From the NCBI GenBank assembly GCA_030280995.1, contig JASXTE010000001.1:10201001-10265000 (forward strand): 64,000 bases of DNA, given 5' to 3'. Both the position numbers and the translations under genes were made by a program. Shown here in pieces: positions 35,752 to 47,084 of this stretch. The DNA is from Hemileia vastatrix (taxonomy: Eukaryota; Basidiomycota; Pucciniomycetes; Pucciniales; Zaghouaniaceae). Under the pieces are notes generated by a model, which ran no database searches, was not told where the DNA came from, and worked only from the letters and a program-made list of their open reading frames with translations. Every line of letters begins with the position of its first letter. Position 1 is the stretch's first letter.

Positions 35752-36972
35752 ATGAATGGTATTAATTTTCTTTTAGCTCTTTACTATAAATCTGACTCTG
35801 ATTTGGAAGATGCTTTAGCTTATATGTGTTTTCTTTCCAAAAAGTGTTACATCATCACCAGGGGGCCAAATCTTTATCATGATCCCCGATATGATCTGGC
35901 CTCCATTCTCAACATTCCTCATTTAAACTTCACACAACTTTTTAGAAATTCTCCTGATTCTTTCTTCAAACTTTATCAACTCATCTCCGATCATCCTATC
36001 TTCCATAACAATTCTCATAACAAACAGTGTAATCCTGCCATCCAACTTGCTGTTGCTCTATGTCGCTTTGGCTCAAATGGAAATGGTGCTGCCGTAAGAC
36101 GTTTGGATAATCTCTTTAACATAGGATATGGTACCGTGATATTATACACCAAGCGCTGTATGATTGCTATCCTTTCCCTCAAGTCTCAAACTCTTGCTTG
36201 GCCAACTCCAGAACAGCGACTTGAATCCTCTCAAGTAATGCAAGCTGAAGGTTTCCCTGGCTGTATAGGTTTTGTTGATGGCACAACCATCCCTTTGAGT
36301 CAAAAGCCTGCTCATGATGGCAACCATTATTTTGATCGCAAAAAAAGGTTTCTTCAAAATCTTCTCCAAGTTCTCATCTTTCACAATCTAACTTTTTATC
36401 TTCTTTCTAGATACTCTATTGCCGTTCAACTTGTATGTGATGTCAATAAAAAATTTATTGCTTTTCACAGTGGCTGCCCTGGATCATGTCATGACTCTTC
36501 CGTCTTCCAAAGAATGAGGATTTCTCAATCCCCTGAATCATACTTTGACGAATCTCAGTACCTCCTTGCAGACTCAGCATATGCAAGTGGAAAGTACATT
36601 ATACCTGCTTTCCGTGGTGCAACTTCAGAAAATGACCCCAAAACTAAATTTAATTATCACCTTGCACAATCAAGAGTACAAATTGAACATGCTATAGGTA
36701 TTTTAAAGGGACGATTTTCTAGTCTTCGGGAGCTTAGAATCCAATTTCAAAAAAAATTGGAGATCAAAACTGCAAATCATTGGATCTTGACTTGCGTAAT
36801 ACTCCACAATATTCTAGCTGATTTAAAGGATGAGTGGAATGATCTTTATGAAGAAGAGGATCCTGAACCACCACTGGCACTCCCCTCCCTTGATTCACAA
36901 ATCATTCAATCAACTGGCATACGCCCCATTATAATGCCAATTACTCTCCAACATTTCTCTTCACCCTTTTAA
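35752..36972 (+). CDS. PIF/Harbinger DDE transposase, intact
   Basis: Two exons, 35752-36347 and 36411-36972, give 385 residues. The 63-bp intron (GTTTCT to TTCTAG) is a multiple of three without stops, so the frame is open even unspliced; the same splice site (after RKKR) is kept in the 48-kb copy. Catalytic triad: D176 in GFVDGTTIPLSQ, D253 in LLADSAYASGKY, E291 in QIEHAIGILKGRF. The N-terminal helical part (LNFTQLFRNSPDSFFKLYQL) fits the family. No stop or frameshift disrupts it, so it could be active. It would cut at the AGGGGGTATC ends, normally with the Myb-like partner. Confidence 0.92.
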   Translation: MNGINFLLALYYKSDSDLEDALAYMCFLSKKCYIITRGPNLYHDPRYDLASILNIPHLNFTQLFRNSPDSFFKLYQLISDHPIFHNNSHNKQCNPAIQLAVALCRFGSNGNGAAVRRLDNLFNIGYGTVILYTKRCMIAILSLKSQTLAWPTPEQRLESSQVMQAEGFPGCIGFVDGTTIPLSQKPAHDGNHYFDRKKRFLQNLLQVLIFHNLTFYLLSRYSIAVQLVCDVNKKFIAFHSGCPGSCHDSSVFQRMRISQSPESYFDESQYLLADSAYASGKYIIPAFRGATSENDPKTKFNYHLAQSRVQIEHAIGILKGRFSSLRELRIQFQKKLEIKTANHWILTCVILHNILADLKDEWNDLYEEEDPEPPLALPSLDSQIIQSTGIRPIIMPITLQHFSSPF

Positions 36973-37439
36973 TTTTTAATTTTTATGTTTTCATACTTTC
37001 CAAATGTCCTCTTTGTGTACTTTAATCACTTGGTTTTGTATTTTGGTTTGTTGCATATTCTTTTTTTTTTTGAATTTACGGTGAATATCTTTTTTTTGGA
37101 TGGCTCATTGGTTTTCTTTCACCTCCTCAACATGAAATCGCATATTTTCTTATATCACATATTTTGTCAGTGATTTTTTTTTCATTCATCACTCATATCC
37201 TTTTCATCCTCTCCTCAAACATCCCTCAAATATTTTGGTTGCATTTATTTTCTCAACTCAACTCACCAGGTAGGTCATTTTTTTTCTTTTTTCATGGTTT
37301 TTTATTTGCTAATCATGATTTTTTTTTTGCTTTTTTTTGCTTTTTTTTGTTTATTTTGTTTTTTTTTGTAAGTGCTTCATTTATTTTTGTTCTAGGGTAA
37401 ACTAATTTTTGTTTTTGTTTTTGTTTTTTTTTTTCTCTT
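36973..37439. other. T-rich low-complexity region after the transposase
   Basis: Long T runs; any open frame is simple Phe/Leu repeats. Likely 3' untranslated and spacer sequence. Confidence 0.6.
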
Positions 37440-38340
37440 TTTTTTTGTGTTTTTTTCTCTCCTTCACCTCTCTTTATCATCCTCAAGGCCCCCCTTTTTC
37501 CCTCTCTTTACCTGTCTCAAGACCTCCTTTTTACCCCCTTTTTAGCTGCCTCAAATCCCCCCTTTCCCCCCTCTTTAGGTCCCTCATCACCCCCCTTCCC
37601 CTCTTTTTAGGTGCTTCAATACACCCCCCTTCCCCTCTCTTTATGTCCCTCAAACCCCCCCCTTCACCTCTCTTTTGATGCCTCAAACCCCCCCTTCACC
37701 TCTCTTTACCCACCTCAAACCCCCCTTTCCCTCTCTTTAGGCGCCTCAAACACCCCCCCTTCCCCCCTACCCAATCCTTACATCCTCCTCTACCCCCCCC
37801 CCCCCCTGATTATTAACGAATGATCGTTACAGATCGTTCGTTAACAAGGAGGTGGGGGGGGGGGGTAGAGAAGGTGGTAACAGTTTAGGAGGGGGTAAGG
37901 TGATTGGAAGGGGGGGAAGGGGGGGTTTGAGGTGCCTAAGGAGAGGGGAATGGGGGGGGTTTGAGGTGCCTAAGGAGAGGGGAATGGGGGGGGGGTTTGA
38001 GGTGCCTAAGGAGAGGGGAATGGGGGGGGGGGTTTGAGGCGCCTAAGGAGAGGGGAATGGGGGGGGGGGGTTTGAGGTGCCTAAGAAGAGGGGAATGGGG
38101 GGGGGGTTTTGAGGTGCCTAAGGAGAGGGGAATGGGGGGGGTTTGAGGTGCCTAAGGAGAGGGGAATGGGGGGGGGGGGTTTGAGGTGCCTAAGGAGAGG
38201 GGAATGGGGGGGGTTTGAGGCAGCTAAAGAGGGGGGAAGGAGGGTGATGAGGGACCTAAAGAGGGGGGAAAGGGGGGTATTGAGACAATTAAGCAGGGAA
38301 TTTCAGGGGGATTTTGAGGCAGGCAAGGAGAGCATTTGAG
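37440..38340. repeat. Large C-rich/G-rich imperfect palindrome with G-run minisatellite
   Basis: The left half (37440-37805) repeats a CCCCCC..CTCTTTAGG..CCTCAAA unit; the right half (37845-38340) is its complement, with units of about 45-50 bp such as TTTGAGGTGCCTAAGGAGAG plus 7-12 G. The centre, TTAACGAATGATCG...TTCGTTAA (37814-37844), is itself palindromic. Each G-arm has many runs of four or more G, suited to G-quadruplexes on + and i-motifs opposite. Confidence 0.88.
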
Positions 38341-39042
38341 GGGACTTTTGAGGCAATGAGGGAGGGATTTGTAAGGGCATTTCAAATAAATAAAGGAGGG
38401 GAAAAGGGGACATTTATGGGAGATAAAGACGGGTTACCAACTTTCAAATAAATATACTAACAAATTTTTGTTTGTAATTTTGATTAATTTTTTAATTTTT
38501 TTGGCAGTAATATAGAAAAAAAAAAATTCTTTCTGATAAGGACTGTCCCTCTTATTTACAAAACAAAAAAGGTTTATAATTTTATTTTTAATTTTTCTAT
38601 AATTAATTTTTGTGATTTTGTTTTTATTTAAATAATTTTTTTATTTTTTATTTTTATTTTACTGATTTTTTTTTTTTCAGGATCTTGTGAGAAGGTTTTT
38701 AATAACCAATCTTCAGGTTCACTTTTAATTTTTAATTTTTAATTTTTTTTTGATTTAATTTTTACTGAAATTTTTTTTTTTGGATAAATTTTTTTTTTTA
38801 AAGGATTTTGCTTTTATTTTCTTTTTAAAAATAAAACCTCAGGTTTTTTTTTTGATAAACTTTTTTTTTGGAAAATTTTTTACTCATTTTTTGTTTTTGT
38901 TTTTTGTTTTTGTTTTTGTTTTTTTCTATTTTATTTTTTAAATAAAAACAGTTTTTTTTATTTGAAAAATAAGGTGAGAATTTTTAAAAAAAAAATTGAG
39001 TTGAAATTTTATTGACATTTAATTTTTTTTCAGATCAAAAAA
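38341..39042. other. T-rich low-complexity spacer
   Basis: Runs of TTTTTAATTTTT type; no gene seen. It ends with a pyrimidine-rich tract and CAG before the ATG at 39043, which may be a splice acceptor or leader. Confidence 0.5.
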
Positions 39043-40718
39043 ATGTCTTCTTCTTCAGATTCACCACTTACTTCTCTCTCATCTTCATCTTTATCTTCTT
39101 TATCATCTTCATCTTTATCATCACTATCATCTTCTTCAAAATCAACATCCATACAATCATCTTCTAAATCATCAAAAATAAATTTATCTTCTTTATCATC
39201 TTCATCTTTATCATCTCTATCATCTTCTTCGAAATCAACTTCCATACAATCATCTTCTAAATCATCAAAAATAAATTTATCTTCTTTATCATCTCTATCA
39301 TCTTCTTTGAAATCAACTTCCATACAATCATCTTCTAAATCATCAAAAATAAATTTATCTTCTTTATCATCTTCATCTTTATCATCTCTATCATCTTCTT
39401 CAAAATCAACTTCCATACAATCATCTTCTAAATCATCAAAAAAAATAAAGATAATCAGTCTCATAAGAAAAAAATATATCTGAAAAAAAAAAATTCTTCA
39501 TCTAAATCATCAAAAAAATTTAAAGATAATAAGTCTCATCAGAAGAAAATATATCTAAAAAAAATATATACAACATTTCAGAAGAAAAGATATCTGAAAA
39601 AACATTATTCATCATCTAAATCATCAAGAAAAATTAAAGATAATCTGTCTCATCAGAAGAAAAGATATCTGAAAAAAAAAATTCTCTGTGAAAGTTATTT
39701 TCATCATATCCCAAACATTTTATTTCATAAAACTAAAGTAGATAAAAAAATCAATATCCGAAAAAATTACCAGAAGATATCAAATATCTAACCGAAATTG
39801 GTGATGATTGAGTGGTTGCAGTTATCAGTAATACTTATAAACCTCAATTCATTTTGGAAGTTCATTAATTTGATGGTGTAAAAGATGAAACTTTTAATCA
39901 ACTATCGGATCTTATCATTACTCTTTATCAAATGGCTTTGGTTCGATTACCTATAAGGAATACGAATTTGTTGGGTGGTATCATGATTGGATTTGGTTGG
40001 AGACCAGGTTTTGTTAAAGGATATTCTCTTGGTATGTCTAATAATTTTGTTCCATTCTTAATATCATTTCACTTATTTCATTTATAAAGGCATATATTCC
40101 TTGGTCAAGAATATCACTAAAGCAAAAAAAGATGAAGATTTTTGCTTATGGGACACTCTACCTTCCTTTAATTCTTTTCTTGCTCTTTGACTCAAAAAGC
40201 TCTGTAATAAGGCATTTGAAAAAAATCATGAACTTGCAACCAAAGTTGGAATACCAAATTGGTGTGACTCCGAATGGGAAGATATCAGCCACAAATATCT
40301 TTTATTTTCTAATGCTATTATAACTCATTCTGGATTTCACAATAGGATTCATATTGATAGGAATGATGCCAATTTTCTTACTTTTGGAATATTCTCATAT
40401 ATCAATCCAATAACTGGCCACCCAATACCATCTCCAGCTAAAATCAAAGGACATGGTTTATATTTTCCAGACTACCGGTGCATCATTGATTTTGGTTTGG
40501 GAAATGGTATCATCAAAACTATTTGGAATTCTTCTCAGGATAATCATCAAACGACCAAAGCTCCTCTTGGTTTGGAATCCTGTCAAGATTTCACACATTT
40601 TGGTTGCTCATTTCAAATCAGTAATAAGTTGATACAAAGAATCAATAAGGTAAAGAAAGAAGGTAAAGTTATTCGATTTAAAAAAACTTTATCTAGATCC
40701 AAAAAGTATGGGGATTAG
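39043..40718 (+). pseudogene. TET/JBP-like 2OG-Fe(II) dioxygenase, broken, carried by Harbinger 1
   Basis: Possible start at ATG 39043, followed by a Ser/Lys low-complexity N-terminus with internal 26-30 residue repeats. The catalytic part begins near 39760 (LPEDIKYLTEIGDD) and includes GGIMIGFGWRPGFVKGYSLG. An intron 40032-40089 (GTATGT to ATAAAG) joins to GIYSLVK. The iron-binding HxD is HID at 40350-40358, within FHNRIHIDRNDANFLTFG. Then come HGLYFPDYRCIIDFG, the distal His in NHQTTKAP, and FTHFGCSFQIS. This order matches rust Tet-like dioxygenases, relatives of TET 5-methylcytosine oxidases. In-frame stops near 39810, 39865 and 40190, plus frameshifts before 39760, make it a pseudogene as read. 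Confidence 0.8.
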
Positions 40719-41022
40719 AGTTGTCATCGAAAATTTTATATTTTTTCATAAATTTTTAATAAATATTTTTTATATATCAATTTTCTCAAGTAATGTGATG
40801 AGCCATCAACCTTTGGTTGTATAACAGGTAATCATGATAACATTTATATGTTTGATTCGTGAGGTTCCTCTTGCCTATACCTGTAGAAAGTCCCAAACTT
40901 TTGTTTCTAGACTTGGTCTGCATTTTGGCTTGAGGAATTGTCATTACTATAAACTAGGGAAATTGATATATATTAGATATTTATTTAATAATTTATGTAA
41001 TTATATTAAATTTAGATGACTT

Positions 41023-41450
41023 CCACCCCTTACTTCAATAAAATGCAGGGGGGGGTATTTCCAAATTTTCAAATCTGACATGTGAAATTGATGACTTAGA
41101 AAATTTTTGATGATACCCAACCCTTGCTTCAATAAAATGCAGGGGAGAGTATTGCCAATTTTTTAAAACAGATATAGAATTTTTTTGACTTATAAATATT
41201 TTGGTGAAATTTTTTTGGTGATACCCGTCCCTTACTTCAATAAAATTCATGGGGGGTTTTGCCAAAATTTCTTATAAGACTTGTGAAATTCTTGGCATGT
41301 AAGAATTTTTGGGAAACCAGTAAAATGCAGGAGGTAGTAAAGCCAAATTTTCATATAAGACTTTCAAGATTCATGATATGAAAGAATTTTTGTGATACCC
41401 ACCCCTTACTTCAAAAAAATCCAGGGGTGGGGGATTGTCAAATTTTCAAA
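41023..41450. repeat. Minisatellite, about 90-110 bp period
   Basis: Four or so units containing CCCTTACTTCAATAAAATGC, then AGGGG and AATTTTCAAA. It lies between the 3' ends of the TET-like and Myb-like genes. A related motif (TACCTCCACCTGTATTTTATG) occurs near 46710 in the next Harbinger copy. Confidence 0.75.
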
Positions 41451-41566
41451 GGAGACATGAAAATTTTATTTAAAAAAAGTGGGAGAGTAATGAAATAAAG
41501 GAAATTATTGGAAATTTTATGTACAAATAAATATGAACAGTTGAAATGTGAGAGAAATAAAACAAA

Positions 41567-42985
41567 CTAGTCATCCAACAATTTCTTTAAACGTTCAATT
41601 TCCTCAACAGATTTATTAGCTTTAACACATTCTATCAAGAAATCTTTCTTTTTGGAATTTTCTTCATGATCAAACTTATATTTCATCTGCTCTAATAGGT
41701 TTTGATGTTCGAGTGTTTTCTCCTCTTATTTTGATTTTTCAATACTTAGAGTTAACTCAAACTTCTTCTCCTCCAAATCTTGGGCCCGATCATCCTTCCA
41801 TAAAGAGAGCTCGTACTTCCTCTCCTCCAAATTTTGGGCCCGATCATCCTTCCGTAAAGAGAGCTTGTACTTCCTCTCTTCCAAATATTGTAGCCTATCA
41901 TCCCTCCTTAAAGAGAGCTCATATTTTTGCTTTTCAAACTTTAGAGTCTCTTTAGCAGCTTCCACTTGTTCTAGAGTGATAAGCAATTTTAACAATAAGT
42001 AGAAGAAAAGCAGAGTAAAGTATTAATAGGTATGATATCACTTACCAGCATCACGTTTCTCTAAAAACTGTTCCATTGAAGAAAAAGGGTTTGTGATGAA
42101 GTATCACTTTTTCATCTTCTTTGTGAGTGGAAATTTAGACTACTTGAAGCCCTACGCTTCTTGTTCAAGGTCATATTTTCCTCCTCATCATTGTCACTAG
42201 CTTCAGACTCAGTTGATTGTGGGTCCTGGGCTTGTTCATCAGCCTTTTAAGAAATAAGAAAATCTAAGTAAATAAAAAAAAGTATTGATAAGATAAAAGA
42301 AAAAAAACAGACCTGAGTTAGATTGGGTTGGGTTAAATCGCCAATAGGATCAATAGCAAAGCTATCTAGATTTGTAGAATTTAGAAGAGGGGAGGCTTGA
42401 GTGGAGGAAGAGGATGGGAAAAGATTTGCTTCGACATCATGTTCAGAGATAGGATCTTCACCATCCAACATGTTTACAGGATTAACATCGGCTCGCTCTC
42501 CAAAAATTGCATCCATCTCTTTAAAGTAAGGACATAAAGTTTCAAGTTTATTGTCTATGGATTTTATGCCCTTAGTTATATTGTTGTCAGTAACCCCAAA
42601 ACCAGTGGAAGATGAAAGAGCCTTTGCCTTTTTGTATTTTGCTCGGTAATGCTTGAATCGTTCAGACATCTGTTTAGGCAAAAGATCAATCCTTCCCTTG
42701 GTCTTATTCTGTAATTCATTTGCCATTAGAAGATAGCCATTAACTTTTGATGCGGGGGGCCGTCCTACTTTAGTAGCATACTCAGTACCAAAACAAGAAT
42801 CATAGTTAGATTTGGTTTTCAGCCAGTTGATAAGAATGAGATGTTCATCTTTTTTTAATTGAACGGTCTTTGATTTCTCAGCTGAGCGGGGGAAAGAGGA
42901 AGTAGTGGGAATTGAAGAACAACTGGGTGATAGCTGCCTTTGAGAAGATCTAGGATGACAAGGAATGTTATTATAAATGAAGATG
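41567..42985 (-). pseudogene. Myb/SANT-like partner gene of Harbinger 1 with C-terminal coiled coil
   Basis: The first exon (about 42985-42313) encodes KSKTVQLKKDEHLILINWLK, a SANT/Myb-like trihelix with GRPPASKVNGYLLMANEL and MSERFKHYRAKYKKAKALSS, then PYFKEMDAIFGERADVNP. Introns at 42244-42312 (GTCTGT to TTAAAAG) and about 41972-42044 (GTAAGT to TCTAG) join to a charged coiled coil with three 18-residue repeats of KYELSLRRDDRLQYLEER. The protein would end at 41567. A frameshift and stop near 42120 and a TAA near 41728 break it, and no clear start ATG is present. In Harbinger transposons the Myb-like protein helps bring transposase to DNA and into the nucleus. Confidence 0.75.
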
Positions 42986-43329
42986 AAAAGGAGCAGAAAC
43001 AAGCAGATGAGATAGCGAGATGAAAAGGAGCAGAATCAAATAAATGAAATGGGGAGAAATTCTGAGCGGATAGAATGAACAGGATGGGATGAGAATGGAA
43101 GTGCACAGCAAGGTAGAAGGCTGGGATATCCAGAAAGTTGTCCAAGATGTGGTTATCAAATATTGAGGATAAAAATGTCTGATAAGAGGTGAACATTGAC
43201 ACGTAAAGTGTCTAATAACCCAATTATTAGCAAAAATAATTGCGGAAGATAATTGGGGTATGCAGATTATTTTCCGCAATTAATTTAATTGCGGATTGAT
43301 CAACATTGATACCCCCTAATATAGATAAT

Positions 43330-43529
43330 AGGGGGTATCAAAGTTAGAAATCTTCCATTTCAAAATACCTCTTTTTTCAACCAAATTAACCATGACTATT
43401 TTTTAAAATATGACATATTGTGTCCCCAAAACACCTTTTTATTGAGAGTTAATGTCAAGTTTGTGGATTTCTCTTTGTGTTGTGAAATGCCTTTTAAATA
43501 ATTACAGATTTCTAACTTTGATACCCCCT
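43330..43529. mobile_element. MITE A (200 bp), Harbinger-derived
   Basis: Ends AGGGGGTATCAAAGTTAGAA and its near-perfect complement, flanked by AAT on both sides (43327-43329, 43530-43532). It shares the terminal AGGGGGTATCAA with Harbinger 1 and sits 12 bp from its right end. A second copy in reverse orientation is at 62253-62451. Confidence 0.92.
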
Positions 43530-44315
43530 AATATGGATAGATAGATGTAGTAGCTAACACTTGTATGCTTGTAACTGAAGGTCATGAAAAAGGTTTATAA
43601 AAGAGTCTCTTTGCAACATGCAAATTGAGTTGTCTCTTACATAAAAAGAACCCAAGGAAAATGAAATATAAGTTGCCAAATACTTCATTTGTTTCAAAAA
43701 AGGGGGGGTTCATGTTAAAGAGAATTTTCTACTTGTCACTAAAAAGAGTATATAAAAAGACAATAAGGGGTGTCAATTCTGGCAAATTTGCACTTAACTT
43801 AAGTACAGATTACAAACAAAATCAGCACTTAAATTTTGCAAATAAGTCAGTTTTATAAAAAAGCACAAGCATACATGACCCATTTTCTGCATGGAAGTCA
43901 ATGTGGAATCAGGAATCAGTGCAAAATTGTAATACTTAAAAATCCCATAACTTAGTTACAACCTTACTCATGTAAATAATTGTTTTGAGAATCTTCCACT
44001 TACCTCTTAATAAGACTTAACTACTCAGATTCTTCTAGAATATTACTAAATATCTACAATCTTTACACTTCACATTCATTCATTTCTCTATGATCTTAAC
44101 TACAACTAGAACTTCCTTCATTTTCTTTACCATTTTTTTCATTATTTAATCACTCCTTTGTATATCACTTTATGACAAAAATTCAACTTTGTTTTATATA
44201 TTCTATAATCTTTGAAAATTAATAAATAAATAATTGATTTCTTACAGAAATTCAGTGTGAAATGAAAATTGGGGTGGGGGATGCTGTATCTCATGAAACA
44301 GCCCCATACATTCAA
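43530..44315. repeat. Spacer with Harbinger-type end at 43766 and a dispersed repeat
   Basis: At 43766 AGGGGTGTCAATTCTGG begins a Harbinger-type terminal repeat (preceded by ATA). From about 43864 the sequence matches the dispersed repeat at 35090 (CAAGCATACATGACCC, TCAATGTGGAATCAGG, GTGTGAAATGAAAAT). No gene is supported. Confidence 0.6.
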
Positions 44316-44354
44316 TAGGGGAGTTCAGTTCTGCCATTTCACACTTACATATCT

Positions 44355-45530
44355 TGTCAGCCTAGATATCCCTAGGAATGAGTATTTCTTATACTTAAAA
44401 TAAGATAACCTTAAGTAAATTAAGCTTATATATTAAAAATAAGGTTAAAATAATAATATATATGATTATATTACATATATATATAATTATTACTCTATTA
44501 TACAAATTATAATAATTTAAATAGCTTATTCATAGCCTAATAATACTTATTAAGGTGTTAATAGAGTCATAATATACTTATCTCAAGTGATATGAAGTAA
44601 TTATTGACATAAATAAGCTTATATGTATACATAAATATCATATTCAGTGAAATATGCAGTATATTATGTATATTTAGGTATATAAGTGGGTTTTAGCCTC
44701 TTAATAGCCTATAACCTTTGTTTTTCTGCTTATTTTAGGTCATATGGACGTATCCAGTGGACTCACTACGCCTAAAGAAGCATAAACATCTATTTCAGGC
44801 ACATACACTCAGTCTGGACAACTTAATCTGCTTCCTTGGATGGATATTCACGGATTTATGGGTTGGGAGGTCATTGCTGGGTTAATATGGATGCTTGGTT
44901 ATGTTATTGGGGGCTTGGAAATTTCATTTGTTTCCTTTATATGCTTTGGGTTTCATTATATTCTCTTTGGATGAGTTATTTTACCTGTTTCTTTATGGTA
45001 TCCACTTTTATCTGGATTTTCTATTTATGGTATGGGTCTGTGTTATCTTTAATTGTGATGGAGGGTCGTTACTGGAGTTCTGGGTGTTAAATCTGCTTGA
45101 AGTGGACGCCATGGGGAGGTGATGGGCCCTCACAGTGCTGTAATTGCCGGGGATAGCAGTGACATCATCTGGATTGAAGGTCTGTGCACTCCAGTGGATT
45201 TTGGTATAGGTAAGGGAGGATTTTGACGGTTATTAGACATCAATCACTTACTACAATTCAAAAAAACATTATAACACAATTATTATTATTCAAAGATATA
45301 TTATAAAGACATTATAAATTGATATTATCTTTATATAAGCTATAACTATATTACATTCATCTATTTTCCACCACTAGCATGCATTTAAATCCAAGTATTG
45401 TGAGTTTTATTTGAGAATAACTATTTTATTAGTCTTCCCCTGAGGTTTAATCACTAAATAATTTAGTAATAAGTAGTAGGACTATAAATAAATACTATTA
45501 TATCATACTTAAATACTAGATACACTGACA
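44355..45530. mobile_element. Solo LTR, 1176 bp
   Basis: Starts TGTCAGCCTAGATATCC and ends TACACTGACA, so a 6-bp inverted repeat TGTCAG/CTGACA, with a perfect TATCT duplication on both sides (44350-44354, 45531-45535). It splits the left terminal repeat of Harbinger 2. It is not closely similar to the Gypsy-1 LTR. Open frames inside (44836-45122) show no known protein. Confidence 0.87.
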
Positions 45531-45826
45531 TATCTGCATTTATCTAAGTACAGATTCTAAAAACACACTAGCCCCAACACTGGTGTATTTCAAAAGTGAA
45601 ATAAGTTACTTATTTAACTCAAATCTGCACTTTCCAAACCAAAAGTACTGGTTTCACCACAAAGTCCCTTTTCACTGATTTTTCAGCACCATCACATTTA
45701 TACACAGCACTCTGCAGCATAATACTTCATAGCTCAAAGCATTGTACATCATTAACATTTTTTCACCATATAAGAGTCATGCCTTCCTTGCTCTAAAATT
45801 GTGATAAACTAAATCAAGCAATCAGT

Positions 45827-46480
45827 TTCATAGCTCTTAATATCTTCTTGGATTCTGAGTCTGATCTTGAAGAAGGCCTTTTTTGTATATCAAAAAAAAG
45901 CCAAGAAACATTACCTTCTTACCAGAAATCCACATGTACTTTATACCCTTAAGTATACAATCCAGACACTACTAAACCTATCTTATCCAAGTTTTAAACA
46001 GCTATTCAGGAACTTACAGGAATGTTTCTTTAAATTGGTCAAGCTTGTACAGGATCACCCCATTTCTAACAATGATTCTCAAAAACAAAAACATATTCCT
46101 TCAATTCAAATAGCTGTCTCACTATTTCATTTAGGCTCCAATGGTAATGGAGCTTCCTCGAAACAATTGGAAATTTTTTTCTCTTTTGGGTATGACTTGA
46201 GTGGTATCAATACCAAACAATGCATCACTTCTATTCTTTTCTTATGATCTCAAATGCTTTCTTGGCTGAAAAAAGAAGAGCAACTTGAACAATCTCAAGT
46301 TATTCAAAAAGAGGGATTCACAGGATGTATTGGTTTTCTTTATGGTACAACTATTCCATTGAGTCAGAACACTGATCAAGGTGGAAAAAATTACTTTTAT
46401 AGAAAAAGAAGTATTATTTTCTCTGCTCTAAACAGTGCCAACACTTTTGTTCACCAGGTAAGTTTTACACACAAGAATAT
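45827..46480 (+). pseudogene. Harbinger transposase copy 2a, N-terminal and middle part
   Basis: Reads FIALNIFLDSESDLEEGL, then after a frameshift near 45890 RNPHVLYTLKYTIQTLLNL and PSIQIAVSLFHLGSNGNGAS, close to the 35.7-kb transposase. The first catalytic Asp is lost: GFLYGTTIPLSQ in place of GFVDGTTIPLSQ. A stop at 46245 and the loss of the C-terminal half make it dead. Confidence 0.85.
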
Positions 46481-47084
46481 TTCATTACCTGGTAATGTTT
46501 TTTGTTAACAAAATGTAATTAAATAAAATGAAAATCTAGTACATTAATGAATTAGTATTTGTAATCTAAAATGCATCCATGTAATTGCATAAATATTCAT
46601 ATGACTAATGTAAACTTATATTCCTTTCAATTTAATACATCTAACATACAATTATTTTCTTTTTTTCTAAACTTTTTAAATAAAATCTCAAGTCAATATA
46701 AAATTGAAATACCTCCACCTGTATTTTATGCAAGTAGGGGGCACAAATTTCGAAATTTAAATTTCAAGCAATAATTAAATGATAAACAAGTCAAGAAAAG
46801 CAAATATCAAAATTAAAGTTTTTATACTTCATGAAAATAAATGTTGTTAACACAAATAGAGACATGAACACATGCAACAATAAATTTTTAACATGAACCA
46901 CAAAAAATGGCCTGACAGTCTTTAACTTTAATTAAGTGAAATGCTCAAATGCTATCCTAAATTAAGTAATGAGATTGAAGGAAAAAATTGGAAAACTTTC
47001 TTCTATCACATAAATTGAATGTCTACCTAAAATTTTAAAAGTAAAAATATTCTTTTCTTTACTTACTTACCCTATTTATTAAGC

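Larger units (their letters stand above)
35333..43317 (+). mobile_element. PIF/Harbinger element 1, 8.0 kb, with intact transposase and TET/JBP-like cargo
   Basis: Terminal inverted repeats start AGGGGGTATCAATGTT and share the inner block ATCCGCAATTA (left 35333-35364, right about 43285-43317). An AAT triplet flanks both ends (35330-35332 and 43318-43320). From left to right it holds a DDE transposase (+), a C/G palindrome, a Ser-rich TET/JBP-like gene (+, broken), a minisatellite and a Myb/SANT-like gene (-). Transposase plus Myb-like protein is the standard two-gene Harbinger set. A dioxygenase gene is an addition to it. Confidence 0.9.

Noticed and set aside
37164..37823. Phe/Pro/Leu-rich proteins in the T- and C-rich stretch
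   Set aside because: Translation of simple repeats only.
37852..38339. Gly-rich repeat protein in the G-run minisatellite
   Set aside because: Open frames follow from the repeat unit length; no start context or homology.
39030..39464. Asp/Glu-rich protein on - strand opposite the Ser-rich tract
   Set aside because: Mirror of the TCATCT repeat; the + strand reading leads into the dioxygenase domain.
41023..41450. CRISPR-like array
   Set aside because: Unit and spacer sizes do not fit, eukaryotic context; it is a minisatellite.
44836..45122. Trp/Tyr-rich membrane peptide within the solo LTR
   Set aside because: Lies wholly inside an LTR, no homologous family seen.
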